The notes beneath the pieces were generated by a model. The model had not been told where the DNA came from. It made no database searches and was given only the letters and a program-made list of their open reading frames with translations. The position numbers were made by a program, and so were the translations under genes. Below, piece after piece: positions 28,838 through 35,571 of a DNA stretch of 35,571 nucleotides (its first letter is position 1; every line of letters begins with the position of its first letter). Source of the DNA: Caballeronia sp. BR6202001591004 (GTDB lineage: Bacteria; Pseudomonadota; Gammaproteobacteria; Burkholderiales; Burkholderiaceae); assembly GCA_029439525.1 (NCBI GenBank), contig JAQFVJ010000002.1, positions 1-35,571 of the forward strand. The letters run 5' to 3'.

Positions 28838-29735
28838 TTATTCGAACGCCTTGTCGTTCGGGTTCGCATAGAGCTTCTGCATCGTCTCGCTCATCGGAAA
28901 GTTGAAGTTGATGTTTTTCGGCGGCACGGGCTTCATGAACCACTTGTCGTACATCGTTTTGATCCCGCCGCTCGTCATCACCTGACTCATCACGTCGTCG
29001 ACGAGCTTTTTGAATTCGGGATCGTCCTTGCGCATCATGAAGCCGTACGCCTCCGACGACTGCGGCGTGCCGACACCCAGTCCGGCGGATTCGCCGTCAG
29101 CGAGCGCGTCCCCGCGAGCAACACGTCGTCCATCATGTAGACGACCGCGCGGCCGGTTTCGAGCGTCGCGCGCCCTTCACCATAATCCTTCGCGCTGGTG
29201 ATGCTCATGTTCATCTTCTTTTCTTCGTTCATCTTGCGCAGGATGCGCTCGGACGTCGTGCCCCTGATTCGTCACCACAGTCTTGCCCGCGAGATCGGGA
29301 AAGTCCTTGATGCCCGAAGTTTTCTTCGTGAGCAGGCGCGTCGTCGCGACGAGAACGTGTCGGAAAATGCCACCTGATTCTGGCGCGCGGTGAGATTTGT
29401 CGTCACGCCGCATTCGAGATCGACCGTGCCGTTCTGCACCAGCGCGATGCGATTCTGCGATGTCACCGGAATGAAGCGCACGCGCAAGTCTGGATGCTTT
29501 GTCCGCGCCTTCACCGCGTCGATCACCTTGTTGCAGAGATCCTGCGAGAAGCCGATCACGTCATTGTTCGCGCCGACATACGAGAACGGCACCGACGTCT
29601 CCCGATATCCGATCGCGATTAAATTCACGCTCTGCACTTGGCGAGCGTCGTCTGGCCGTCCTGCACGTGGCTCGCGCCGGCTACGAGCAGCAGCGCCGCT
29701 AGCACCGCCCATTCGAAACGCGGCTTGTGTTTCAT
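28838..29735 (-). pseudogene. Glutamate/aspartate-type ABC binding protein (GltI-like), frameshifted
   Basis: ATG 29735-29733: signal peptide KPRFEWAVLAALLLVAGASH, then after an indel near 29640 VNLIAIGYRETSVPFSYVGA, DVIGFSQDLCNKVIDAVKAR and VRFIPVTSQNRIALVQNGTV. DLECGVTTNLTARQNQVAFS carries the ligand-site motif of SBP_bac_3 GltI relatives. More shifts near 29355, 29262 and 29085 follow, with KTSGIKDFPDLAGKTVVTNQ, KDYGEGRATLETGRAVVYMM and KNINFNFPMSETMQKLYANP. It ends NDKAFE at TAA 28840-28838. Length about 300 residues. It should deliver acidic amino acids to an ABC importer; no permease gene is present. It converges on the aminotransferase/CMD genes. Confidence 0.83.
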
Positions 29736-29987
29736 GGCGTGTCCTTCAGGTGTCAAATGATCAAATTGATACATATGTTTCCATCAACAAACTTAGTGCA
29801 ACAAATGTAAACACCCTTAAGAATGAGCAAGGTCTCCGCGCTGCCATTTTTGCTTACAAATGTCACAGCTACGGCGTCCACCGCGCGACGCGCGCAGCGT
29901 TAAAGTAGCCAGGCAGCACCGTTGCGTTTGACGCATATGCGCAAGCGCTGCTCGCTAAAATGTTGCCCGACACAAGGAGTCGCTGCC

Positions 29988-30683
29988 ATGAACGCCGTTC
30001 GCGATCTGCAAACCCGGTGGTCGTCCCGTACTCATCCGCTGATGGCGGCGGCCGTGTCGGTCATCCTCGCGTGCGGCACAGGTATTGCGGCCATGACCGG
30101 CCTGCTGCCGTCGTCGAAGGCGACCGCCAACGCCGGGACCGCGTCGGCACTCGTCGATTCGCAAGTCGCGAAAGCGGGCGCTGTGGCGGACAAGCCCGCG
30201 CCTGCATCGGCCGATACACCGTTGTCCCGCGCCGTGCGTGGTCATCACGTGCGCCCGGCGTCGGTACACAGCCAGACGCCTGCCGCCGCGCAAGTCGCGC
30301 CGTCGACGCGCGCACCGACTTATGCGGAAAACACCGCCCGGCCTACGATCCGTATGCGGGTCAGGTGGTCGCCGTCAACGCCGTGCAGAGCGCGCAGCCG
30401 ACGAGCGATCTCGGTGCGGTCGGCGGCGCGGTGGTCACAGCGGCCTTGCCGGCACGCAGATCGGCCAGGGATGCGGCCGCACGGCGGGCGACTATCATCG
30501 GCGCGATCGGTGGCGGACTGGCGGGCAATCAGATCGAACATGTGGGTGCGCAAGACGACGACGTATCAGGTGCAGGTACGCATAAACGACGGCAGCACGC
30601 GCACCTTCAATTACGAAGCGGCGCCGGGCGTGGCGGTCGGAGAACGGGTGCGCGTGTCGGGCGAGTCGTTGACGCCGGCTTGA
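29988..30683 (+). pseudogene. Glycine-zipper 2TM-domain envelope protein, frameshifted
   Basis: ATG 29988 has a strong ribosome site (AAGGAG, 29974-29979). MNAVRDLQTRWSSRTHPLMA leads to one N-terminal hydrophobic helix (AAAVSVILACGTGIAAMTGL) and a Pro/Ala/Thr-rich linker (ADTPLSRAVRGHHVRPASVH). After an indel near 30345 come DPYAGQVVAVNAVQSAQPTS and, in another frame near 30440, GGLAGTQIGQGCGRTAG and IIGAIGGGLAGNQIEH, the Rick_17kDa_Anti glycine zipper. The tail YQVQVRINDGSTRTFNYEAA, VGERVRVSGESLTPA ends at TGA 30681-30683. Relatives are membrane-anchored outer-envelope or periplasmic proteins of unknown precise role. Three indels are needed to restore it. Confidence 0.8.
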
Positions 30684-30819
30684 AAAACCACCGGCACTGA
30701 CTCAAATCCGCCTTAAGACAAAGCTAACTTTCGGATGCGATGAGCTTTCCATGCCCAATGCATCCGGCGTCCCGACGCTCCAGACGATCGGCGGACGCAA
30801 CACTTTTCGGGATACTTCC

Positions 30820-31276
30820 GTGAAGAAGAAAACGACCAGCATGAAATCCACACGCCCGGCCCTGTCGCCGCTGCTGGGCGGGTTGACTTATAGCCGCACC
30901 GCGCGTGAACCGATGGTGAACACCATGCTCCTGCAGTGCTACGCCGCACTCGACGCGTTCCATCCCGGACACGGTTCGATGGCGCTCTTCATAACACTGT
31001 GCCATCATCTGCTCGTCGCGGAGGAGTTGGCCAGCTCGGCCGCGGCGAGGTCACGCACGCGCACTAGGCGCTCCGCTCGTGAGCCTCGACAAGCGCCACG
31101 CGAGGGACGGGGCCAGTGGAGTTTCAGCGCTGACGAATACGCGTCGTTGTGCGACGCGCTAAGCGTCGCTCGAACACATCGCGCAGGCGGAGGCGCGCAT
31201 GGTCACGCAATCGCTGGTGGCGGCCAACATGCGCCCCAACACGGAACGCATGGAAATGGCATCGTCGGAAGGCTAA
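30820..31276 (+). pseudogene. Hypothetical small protein (sometimes labelled Fis-family), frameshifted
   Basis: GTG 30820 or ATG 30841 opens MKSTRPALSPLLGGLTYSRT, AREPMVNTMLLQCYAALDAF and LCHHLLVAEELA. After a break near 31050 come WSFSADEYASLCDALSV and, after one more shift near 31165, LEHIAQAEARMVTQSLVAAN and TERMEMASSEG, ending at TAA 31274-31276. It would be about 150 helical residues. I recall similar Burkholderia proteins carrying a loose Fis-family label, but no clear HTH is visible, so no function is claimed. The following 283 bases (31277-31559) hold nothing recognisable. Confidence 0.55.
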
Positions 31277-31559
31277 GTTCGGACGACCGGGTGTTGTTTC
31301 TGCGTCGTCTGTCGTACCAATGTTTGCGAGCGTACACGTACATACAGTCTGACAAATTGCATGCCGTGATACTGGCCTTGCGCACGAGGGAATGGCGGGA
31401 CGCGCAGGGAGAGAACGAGAAGGACGGGCAGCATCCGCCGAGTTGTCGGTAAAGGCAGGCGCAGATTCGAGCGGACGGAAGATCCGCATGGCGCTTACCG
31501 CTTTTGCCGACGGCCTGGCGGATCGCAGGCCGATCAAGCTGATGCACAATATAAAATTT

Positions 31560-31724
31560 TCAAAAGCCGGCACATGCCGGCTTCAGATCCTTGGGCTGCA
31601 ACGTGTCCGGCTTCACCGCATTGAAGAACGCCTTGAGCTTGTTCATCGCTTCCTCGCTCTGCTGCTGATCGTAGCCGGTGAGCAACGATGCCGTGACACA
31701 GGCAGCGAGCATGATTTTTCTCAA
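31560..31724 (-). CDS. Small lipoprotein-like peptide with altered lipobox
   Basis: A TTG start at 31724-31722 follows a near-ideal ribosome site (GAAGGAGGG). RKIMLAACVTASLLTG is a lipoprotein-type signal, but the residue after LLTG is Tyr (TAC) where a Cys (TGC) would complete the lipobox. The mature part is DQQQSEEAMNKLKAFFNAVK, PDTLQPKDLKPACAGF, 54 residues in all. The last codons coincide with a hairpin. ATG 31712 is an alternative start. It lies just downstream of the NlpD-like gene. Function unknown; the Cys-to-Tyr change would abolish lipidation. Confidence 0.5.
   Translation of the reverse strand: MRKIMLAACVTASLLTGYDQQQSEEAMNKLKAFFNAVKPDTLQPKDLKPACAGF
31564..31583 (-). terminator. 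Hairpin with T-rich tail (minus strand)
   Basis: AAGCCGGCA (31564-31572) and TGCCGGCTT (31575-31583) form a perfect 9-bp inverted repeat. Reading the minus strand, it is followed by TTGAAAATTTTA. It would end transcription of the small lipoprotein and possibly the NlpD-like gene, and overlaps the last codons of the former. Confidence 0.65.
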
Positions 31725-31757
31725 TTCACCCTCCTTCGCTCGTCGCGAGACGCCGGA

Positions 31758-32663
31758 TCAGCCGCCCGCGCCGAGCAGCGGAATCGGATCGACGGCGGCG
31801 CCGGCCTTTCTCACCTCGAAGTGCAGCGCGGCCGAGCCGCCGGGCGCCGTGCCCATGTCGGCGATGACCGCGCCCTGCTTGACGGTGTCGCCTTCCTTTA
31901 CGCGCAGTTTCTCGTTGTAGGCGTAGGCGGTCAGATAATCGTTGCCGTGCTGCACGATGATCATACGGCCGTAGGAACGCAAGCCGCTGCCGGCATACAC
32001 CACCTTGCCCGATGCCGCCGCCTTGACCGGCTCGCCGACCTTCCCGGCAATGTCGATGCCCTTGCTGCCGCTCGCGCCGAACTTGCGCCCCACTTCGCCG
32101 TGCGCGGGCCAGGTGAAGGTGCCCTTGCTCGCGGTCGGCGTCGGCACTGGAGATTTCTCTTCTTTCGCCGTGGCAGCGGGTTTCTCTGCCGCGGGCTTTT
32201 CCGCGACGGATTTGCCCGGCGTCGGCAGAAGCGGTGGTAGCGTCTTCGAACCGGACGAAACCGGCGATGCCGACGACACCACGGCCGCTCCCGGCGGCGC
32301 GACGCGCAACAGTTGTCCGCTATTCACCTGTTTGCTTTCGGGCAGGTTATTCCACTTGATGAGGTCGTCCGGCTTCTGCTTGAACAGACGCGAGATGCCG
32401 TAGAGCGTGTCGCCCGGCCTCACGCGATAGAACCCCGGCTTGGCGGGCGCGAGCGCCAGCGTCGCCGGCACGACCGGCGTAGGCGTCACGCTTGGCGCCG
32501 TGCTTTGCACGACGGGCGGCGCGGTCACAGTCGAACTCTCCACGATCGGCGCCGGCGTGCGCGGCGTCGAACTGCATCCCGACAAAGCCGCCATCGCTGC
32601 CGCGAGCGTCACGCTCGCGTTGGCCGCGTCAGCCCGCGGACCGAAAACCCCTCCTGTACGCAT
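31758..32663 (-). CDS. nlpD: LysM/M23 lipoprotein, NlpD-like amidase activator, intact
   Basis: This is a clean 301-residue frame. ATG 32663-32661 was chosen because GAGGAAGG lies nine bases upstream. The signal VTLAAAMAALSGCSS has lipobox LSGC. A Thr/Pro/Val-rich linker leads to a LysM domain (RVRPGDTLYGISRLFKQKPD, LIKWNNLPESKQVNSGQLLR), a Pro/Lys-rich spacer, then a C-terminal M23 domain (FTWPAHGEVGRKFGASGSKG, IDIAGKVGEPVKAAASGKVV, AALHFEVRKAGAAVDPIPLL). In active M23 peptidases the motif is HxGxD; here it is SKGID, with the His replaced by Lys, as in E. coli NlpD. It is therefore likely a non-catalytic activator of cell-wall amidases in cell separation. Burkholderia carry several such paralogues, so the symbol is tentative; rpoS, usually next to true nlpD, is not adjacent. 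Confidence 0.85.
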   Translation of the reverse strand: MRTGGVFGPRADAANASVTLAAAMAALSGCSSTPRTPAPIVESSTVTAPPVVQSTAPSVTPTPVVPATLALAPAKPGFYRVRPGDTLYGISRLFKQKPDDLIKWNNLPESKQVNSGQLLRVAPPGAAVVSSASPVSSGSKTLPPLLPTPGKSVAEKPAAEKPAATAKEEKSPVPTPTASKGTFTWPAHGEVGRKFGASGSKGIDIAGKVGEPVKAAASGKVVYAGSGLRSYGRMIIVQHGNDYLTAYAYNEKLRVKEGDTVKQGAVIADMGTAPGGSAALHFEVRKAGAAVDPIPLLGAGG

Positions 32664-32702
32664 CAACACCAACCTTCCTCTGCTTTTCCGTTTTGATCTG
32701 TT

Positions 32703-32894
32703 TCACGCCAACGGCATCAGCCGTTCGCGCAAATGCTCACCGCCACGCCGTACAGCGACGGTGCCGCCGAACTGAAATATGCCGCAACCCGATGACAGCA
32801 TCGCCCACGCAACACCCGATACGACTATCCGCACCCATTTCGCGCAGCATCGCCGCGCCGCTTTCGTTTCGGTTTCCCGCTTCTGTTTCGACAT
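32703..32894 (-). CDS. Possible small lipoprotein upstream of the NlpD-like gene
   Basis: ATG 32894-32892 opens a 63-residue frame, MSKQKRETETKAARRCCAKW, VRIVVSGVAWAMLSSGC. The basic start plus hydrophobic run and LSSGC could be a lipoprotein signal. The rest (GIFQFGGTVAVRRGGEHLRE) has no known domain. The frame may be a remnant or chance. Apart from it, the interval 32664-33166 shows no gene. Confidence 0.3.
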   Translation of the reverse strand: MSKQKRETETKAARRCCAKWVRIVVSGVAWAMLSSGCGIFQFGGTVAVRRGGEHLRERLMPLA

Positions 32895-33166
32895 CACCTG
32901 CCAGCATAAAATATTACAGATCACGATTGCCTCGCGTGACATAAAACGACACACCGCGCGCGCCGACGCGGCAGTTTGGCATTCTAAATTTTAGACGGAT
33001 GCGAAAGCGCCTTCGCTCCGGCTTCGCAGGCGCGCGCCGCGCGGACGCGACAAAGACTCACAATTCACGCGTCCATCGCTGAGGCGCTTGGGCTAAATTG
33101 GGCGCCGCTCGAAAGCGGAAGAATCCCGCGTTCCCGCAGTGCGTTCAATTTACCGAGGTTCAACTC

Positions 33167-33427
33167 ATGTCTCTCATGCAACACGGCATCATCCTCAGCC
33201 TGATTATCGGCGGCGTGGCGGGCTGGCTCGCCGGTCTCATCATGAACGGCGCCGGCTTCGGCGTGCTGGTCGATATTCTGGTCGGCATCATCGGCGGCTT
33301 TGTCGGCAGCTGGCTGTTCGGCCTGATCGGCTTCTCGTTCGGCGGCGGCATCCTGGGCTCGCTGCTGACGGCCGTCATCGCCACGGTCGTGCTGATCTTC
33401 GTGATTCGCCTGATTCGCCGCGGTTAA
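33167..33427 (+). CDS. GlsB/YeaQ/YmgE-family stress-response membrane protein
   Basis: ATG 33167 with GAGG eight bases upstream gives 86 residues: MSLMQHGIILSLIIGGVAGW, LAGLIMNGAGFGVLVDILVG, IIGGFVGSWLFGLIGFSFGG and GILGSLLTAVIATVVLIFVI, ending RLIRRG at TAA 33425-33427. Three glycine-rich membrane helices and the GxVAGWLAG and VGIIGGFVG motifs are diagnostic of the transglycosylase-associated (Transgly_assoc) family. Members are small inner-membrane proteins induced by stress; molecular action unknown. The gene is intact and meets DedA head-on, their stop codons overlapping in TTAA. Confidence 0.93.
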   Translation: MSLMQHGIILSLIIGGVAGWLAGLIMNGAGFGVLVDILVGIIGGFVGSWLFGLIGFSFGGGILGSLLTAVIATVVLIFVIRLIRRG

Positions 33428-34160
33428 GCAAAATCATCGTTCGGCGAGCGGTCGTGCGCACGTGCGTGCGCCCGTCTCGCCGAAACTTTCGCTGCCTCCA
33501 GGCTCCCGCCTTGGAACGGTGGCTCATCTTCCACAGCGCGCCGAGCACCACCGGCACCACCGCCGCACCGATCCCCACCAGCACGATCACGTTCAGATAC
33601 TGTTTGATGAACGGAATGCTGCCGAAGAAAAATCCCAGCAGCGTCAGCAGCAGGACCCAGAACAGCGCGCCGAGAATATTGAAGAGCTGAAAGCGCCCGT
33701 GATCCATCGCCGATGCGCCCGCGACGAACGGCGCGAAGGTCCGCACCACCGGCACGAAGCGCGCGATCACGATGGTCTTGCCGCCGTGACGCTCGTAGAA
33801 ATTGTGGGTTTTCTGCAGCGCGGCGCGATCGAGAAAGCGTTCGAGCACGGGAATGTTGGTGTCGAATACCTTCGGCCCGATCTTGCGACCGATCCAGTAA
33901 TTCACTGTATTGCCGGTCACCGCCGCGACCAGCAGCAGCACGATCAGCGCGCCGAGATTCATCTCGTGACTCACGGCGAACGCGCCGCCGATGAACAGCA
34001 GCGAATCGCCCGGCAGGAAGGGGAACACCACGAGACCGGTTTCGCAGAACACGATCAGGAACAGCACGGCGTAGACCCATGCGCCGTAGTTCTGAATAAA
34101 GACACCGAGTGACTTGTCGATGTGAAGAATGAGTCCCACGAACTGCAGCAGCGTGTCCAA
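33424..34160 (-). CDS. dedA: DedA-family membrane transporter, probable late frameshift
   Basis: TTG 34160-34158 is the best start, with GAGGAAAG directly upstream and the usual N-terminus MDTLLQFVGLILHIDKSLGV. The family core is intact: ETGLVVFPFLPGDSLLFIGG (E..L.....PGE/D motif), TGNTVNYWIGRKIGPKVF, NFYERHGGKTIVIARFVPVV and RTFAPFVAGAS (the F.R..PG/A..R.....AG motif), then helices to VPVVLGALWKMSHRSK. In the uninterrupted frame the tail runs on to 33375, antisense into GlsB. A single-base shift near 33505 would instead give SLEAAKVSARRAHARAHDRS and stop at TAA 33426-33424, abutting GlsB; I judge this the original end. DedA proteins are membrane lipid flippases or ion-coupled transporters needed for envelope stability. 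Confidence 0.88.
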
Positions 34161-34373
34161 AAGCTTTCCTCGAAAAATTAGGCCAGGCTGACAGCGTAAA
34201 GCCGTGCCTGAAGCGAATAAAAAGTCGCGCCAGAACCGAACCCGCATATGCCGCCTCCGTTAAAAAGCGCGCATCCTGACGGTATATTCTGGCGCATTGG
34301 CGGAACGGTTCGCACACGGTTTTCGCGGGATGGTGCCTCGGTTTGGATCCCCTGAAGGCGCCGCGCGAATCGT

Positions 34374-34379
34374 TATAAT
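34374..34379 (+). promoter_or_regulatory. Consensus -10 box immediately before mutL
   Basis: TATAAT (34374-34379) is a perfect -10 hexamer six bases before the mutL ATG. A start site at the usual distance would fall on or next to the A of ATG at 34386. No good -35 is visible at 16-18 bases (CCTGAA region), and no Shine-Dalgarno lies between. Confidence 0.5.
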
Positions 34380-34385
34380 TTCGCC

Positions 34386-35571
34386 ATGGCCCATCTCAAC
34401 GAACCCTTCGCCGACGCGGCGGCCGCCACGCCAAACGCTTCGACAGCCGATCCCGCACGCCGTTCGCGCGCCATCGCGCCGCTGCCCGATCAGCTCATCA
34501 GCCAGATTGCCGCGGGCGAAGTGGTGGAGCGGCCGGCATCGGTCCTCAAGGAACTGCTGGAAAACGCGCTCGATGCCGGTGCGAAAACGCTGCGCATCAC
34601 ACTCGATGAAGGCGGCGTGAAACGCATCGTGATCGCCGACGACGGCTGCGGGATTCTGCCCGGCGAACTGCCGCTCGCGCTGCTGCGCCATGCGACGAGC
34701 AAAATCCGCTCGCTCGCCGATCTCGAAGCCGTCGCCACGCTCGGTTTTCGCGGCGAAGCGATTGCGTCGATCGCGTCCGTCGCCGAACTGTTCATCACGA
34801 GCCGCACGGAAAGCTGTCCGCACGCGACGCGCATCGATGCGCAAACCGGCGTGATCTCGCCCGCCGCTGGCACCGTCGGCACCACGATGGAAGTGCGCGA
34901 GTTGTACTTCAACACGCCCGCGCGCCGCAAGTTCCTCAAGAGCGAGCAGACCGAACTGGGCCACTGCCTCGACGTGATTCGCCGCACGGCGCTCGCGCGT
35001 CCCGATGTCGCGATTTCGGTGATGCACAACGGCAAGGCCGTCGAGCACTGGAACGCGACCGATCCGCAAACGCGTGTCGCCAAAATTCTCGGCGAAGTCT
35101 TCGAGACCGCGCATCTACCGCTCGACGAACGCGCCGGACCGTTCGCGGTCTACGGCTGCGCGGGCTTGCCGACCGCGAGCCGCGGCCGCGCGGATAAGCA
35201 GTATTTCTTCGTCAACGGGCGCTTCGTGCGCGACAAGCTGCTGACGCACGCCGTGCGCGCCGCGTATGAGGACGTGCTGCACGGCAACCGCTATCCCGCG
35301 TATGTGCTGTTTCTGGACTTGCCACCCGAATCGGTGGACGTGAACGTGCATCCGTCGAAGATCGAGGTGCGCTTCCGCGATTCGCGCTCGATCCATCAGT
35401 ACGTGTTCCACGCAGTACAGCACGCGCTCGCGCGGCACGCGGGCGAATCGCCGGAAACGACATCGGGCCGGCACGCGGCGCAATTGCAGCCGACCGGTCC
35501 GGCATCGTCCAGCGCGAAGCCGTTCACCAGCGCGCCGGACATGCTCAATCTGAAAAGCGAACGAAGCGGAA
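34386..35571 (+). CDS. mutL: DNA mismatch repair protein MutL, 5' part, intact to window end
   Basis: ATG 34386 opens an uninterrupted 395-codon frame that leaves the window. After a 35-residue variable leader comes the GHKL ATPase: IAPLPDQLISQIAAGEVVER, then LLENALDAGAKTLRI (motif I, catalytic Glu and Mg-binding Asn), IVIADDGCGI (motif II), ATSKI and LGFRGEAIASI (motif III), FNTPARRKFLKS. The second domain follows, with QYFFVNGRFVRD and SVDVNVHPSKIEVRFRD carrying the conserved Lys. The linker starts near residue 360. MutL couples MutS mismatch recognition to strand excision. The C-terminal dimerisation domain lies outside. No frame break occurs in 1.19 kb, unlike most of the window, so the repair gene seems to be kept. 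Confidence 0.96.
   Translation, partial: MAHLNEPFADAAAATPNASTADPARRSRAIAPLPDQLISQIAAGEVVERPASVLKELLENALDAGAKTLRITLDEGGVKRIVIADDGCGILPGELPLALLRHATSKIRSLADLEAVATLGFRGEAIASIASVAELFITSRTESCPHATRIDAQTGVISPAAGTVGTTMEVRELYFNTPARRKFLKSEQTELGHCLDVIRRTALARPDVAISVMHNGKAVEHWNATDPQTRVAKILGEVFETAHLPLDERAGPFAVYGCAGLPTASRGRADKQYFFVNGRFVRDKLLTHAVRAAYEDVLHGNRYPAYVLFLDLPPESVDVNVHPSKIEVRFRDSRSIHQYVFHAVQHALARHAGESPETTSGRHAAQLQPTGPASSSAKPFTSAPDMLNLKSERSG

Noticed and set aside
31203-31547. A 114-residue minus-strand open frame rich in Cys and Arg
   Set aside because: It has no domain or ribosome site, and its composition looks like antisense of decayed high-GC sequence. It also overlaps the end of the small plus-strand gene.
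34260-35114. A 284-residue minus-strand open frame opposite mutL
   Set aside because: It is an antisense shadow; the plus strand has all MutL ATPase motifs in one frame.
1-35571. Amber codon recoded as a sense codon
   Set aside because: The TAG sites fall at positions where relatives have Trp, Tyr or Gln rather than one amino acid, and the same genes also carry frameshifts. Decay explains them better.
1-35571. All frame breaks are sequencing errors
   Set aside because: Not fully excluded, but about 4.6 kb of key genes is clean, and the lesions include point stops, a 5-mer duplication, a 7-base insertion and large truncations, which are not typical random read errors.
1-35571. CRISPR array, tRNA or rRNA gene
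   Set aside because: I found no regularly spaced repeats and no tRNA- or rRNA-like sequence on either strand.

Overview
The window is high-GC DNA from a Burkholderiaceae bacterium, most like Burkholderia sensu lato (Caballeronia/Paraburkholderia). The evidence is the gene content: a P. aeruginosa-type cdhR/caiX/cdhCAB carnitine locus, a betC-choX pair, Burkholderia-style MutL, and DUF748, DUF1254 and porin genes. Its main feature is decay. About 25 genes are recognisable by homology, but most are broken by small indels, in-frame stop codons or end truncations. Five genes are clean over long stretches: the EmrB-type exporter (4091-5653), the NlpD-like lipoprotein (31758-32663), GlsB (33167-33427), most of DedA (33424-34160) and mutL (34386 to the window end). 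This unequal distribution looks like real genome erosion, as seen in host-restricted symbionts such as the leaf-nodule Burkholderia/Caballeronia. Uniform sequencing error fits less well. The species assignment is inference.

Layout, 1-11.2 kb: the 3' end of an IS630-type transposase; a broken LysR gene divergent from a broken ybdL-like aminotransferase and an amino-acid binding protein; a broken mazE-mazF pair; intact emrB with a strong terminator; broken DUF29, DUF748 (AsmA-like) and DUF1254 genes. 11.8-14 kb: a broken copper P-type ATPase.

13.9-18.4 kb holds the complete gene set for carnitine catabolism, every member disrupted: regulator cdhR, binding protein caiX, and enzymes cdhC, cdhA and cdhB. 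A broken porin and a broken two-domain glycosyltransferase follow. 21.3-23.7 kb holds choX and a 5'-truncated choline-sulfatase betC. Quaternary-amine use has therefore been lost at two places in this window.

23.7-26.3 kb is an accessory patch: an ImmA/IrrE-type metallopeptidase pseudogene behind a palindromic operator/promoter, then an AT-richer three-gene cassette of unknown function on the minus strand (lipoprotein, small helical protein, three-helix membrane protein) and a bidirectional terminator. 26.4-29.7 kb holds a truncated RpiR regulator, a class-III aminotransferase, a carboxymuconolactone-decarboxylase-family protein and a convergent GltI-like binding protein, all damaged.

30-35.6 kb holds a broken glycine-zipper protein, a small unknown gene, and then the better preserved block: a small lipoprotein-like ORF, the NlpD-like gene, GlsB, DedA and mutL. 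What survives concerns the envelope, export and DNA repair. What has decayed concerns nutrient uptake, catabolism, regulation and toxin-antitoxin functions.
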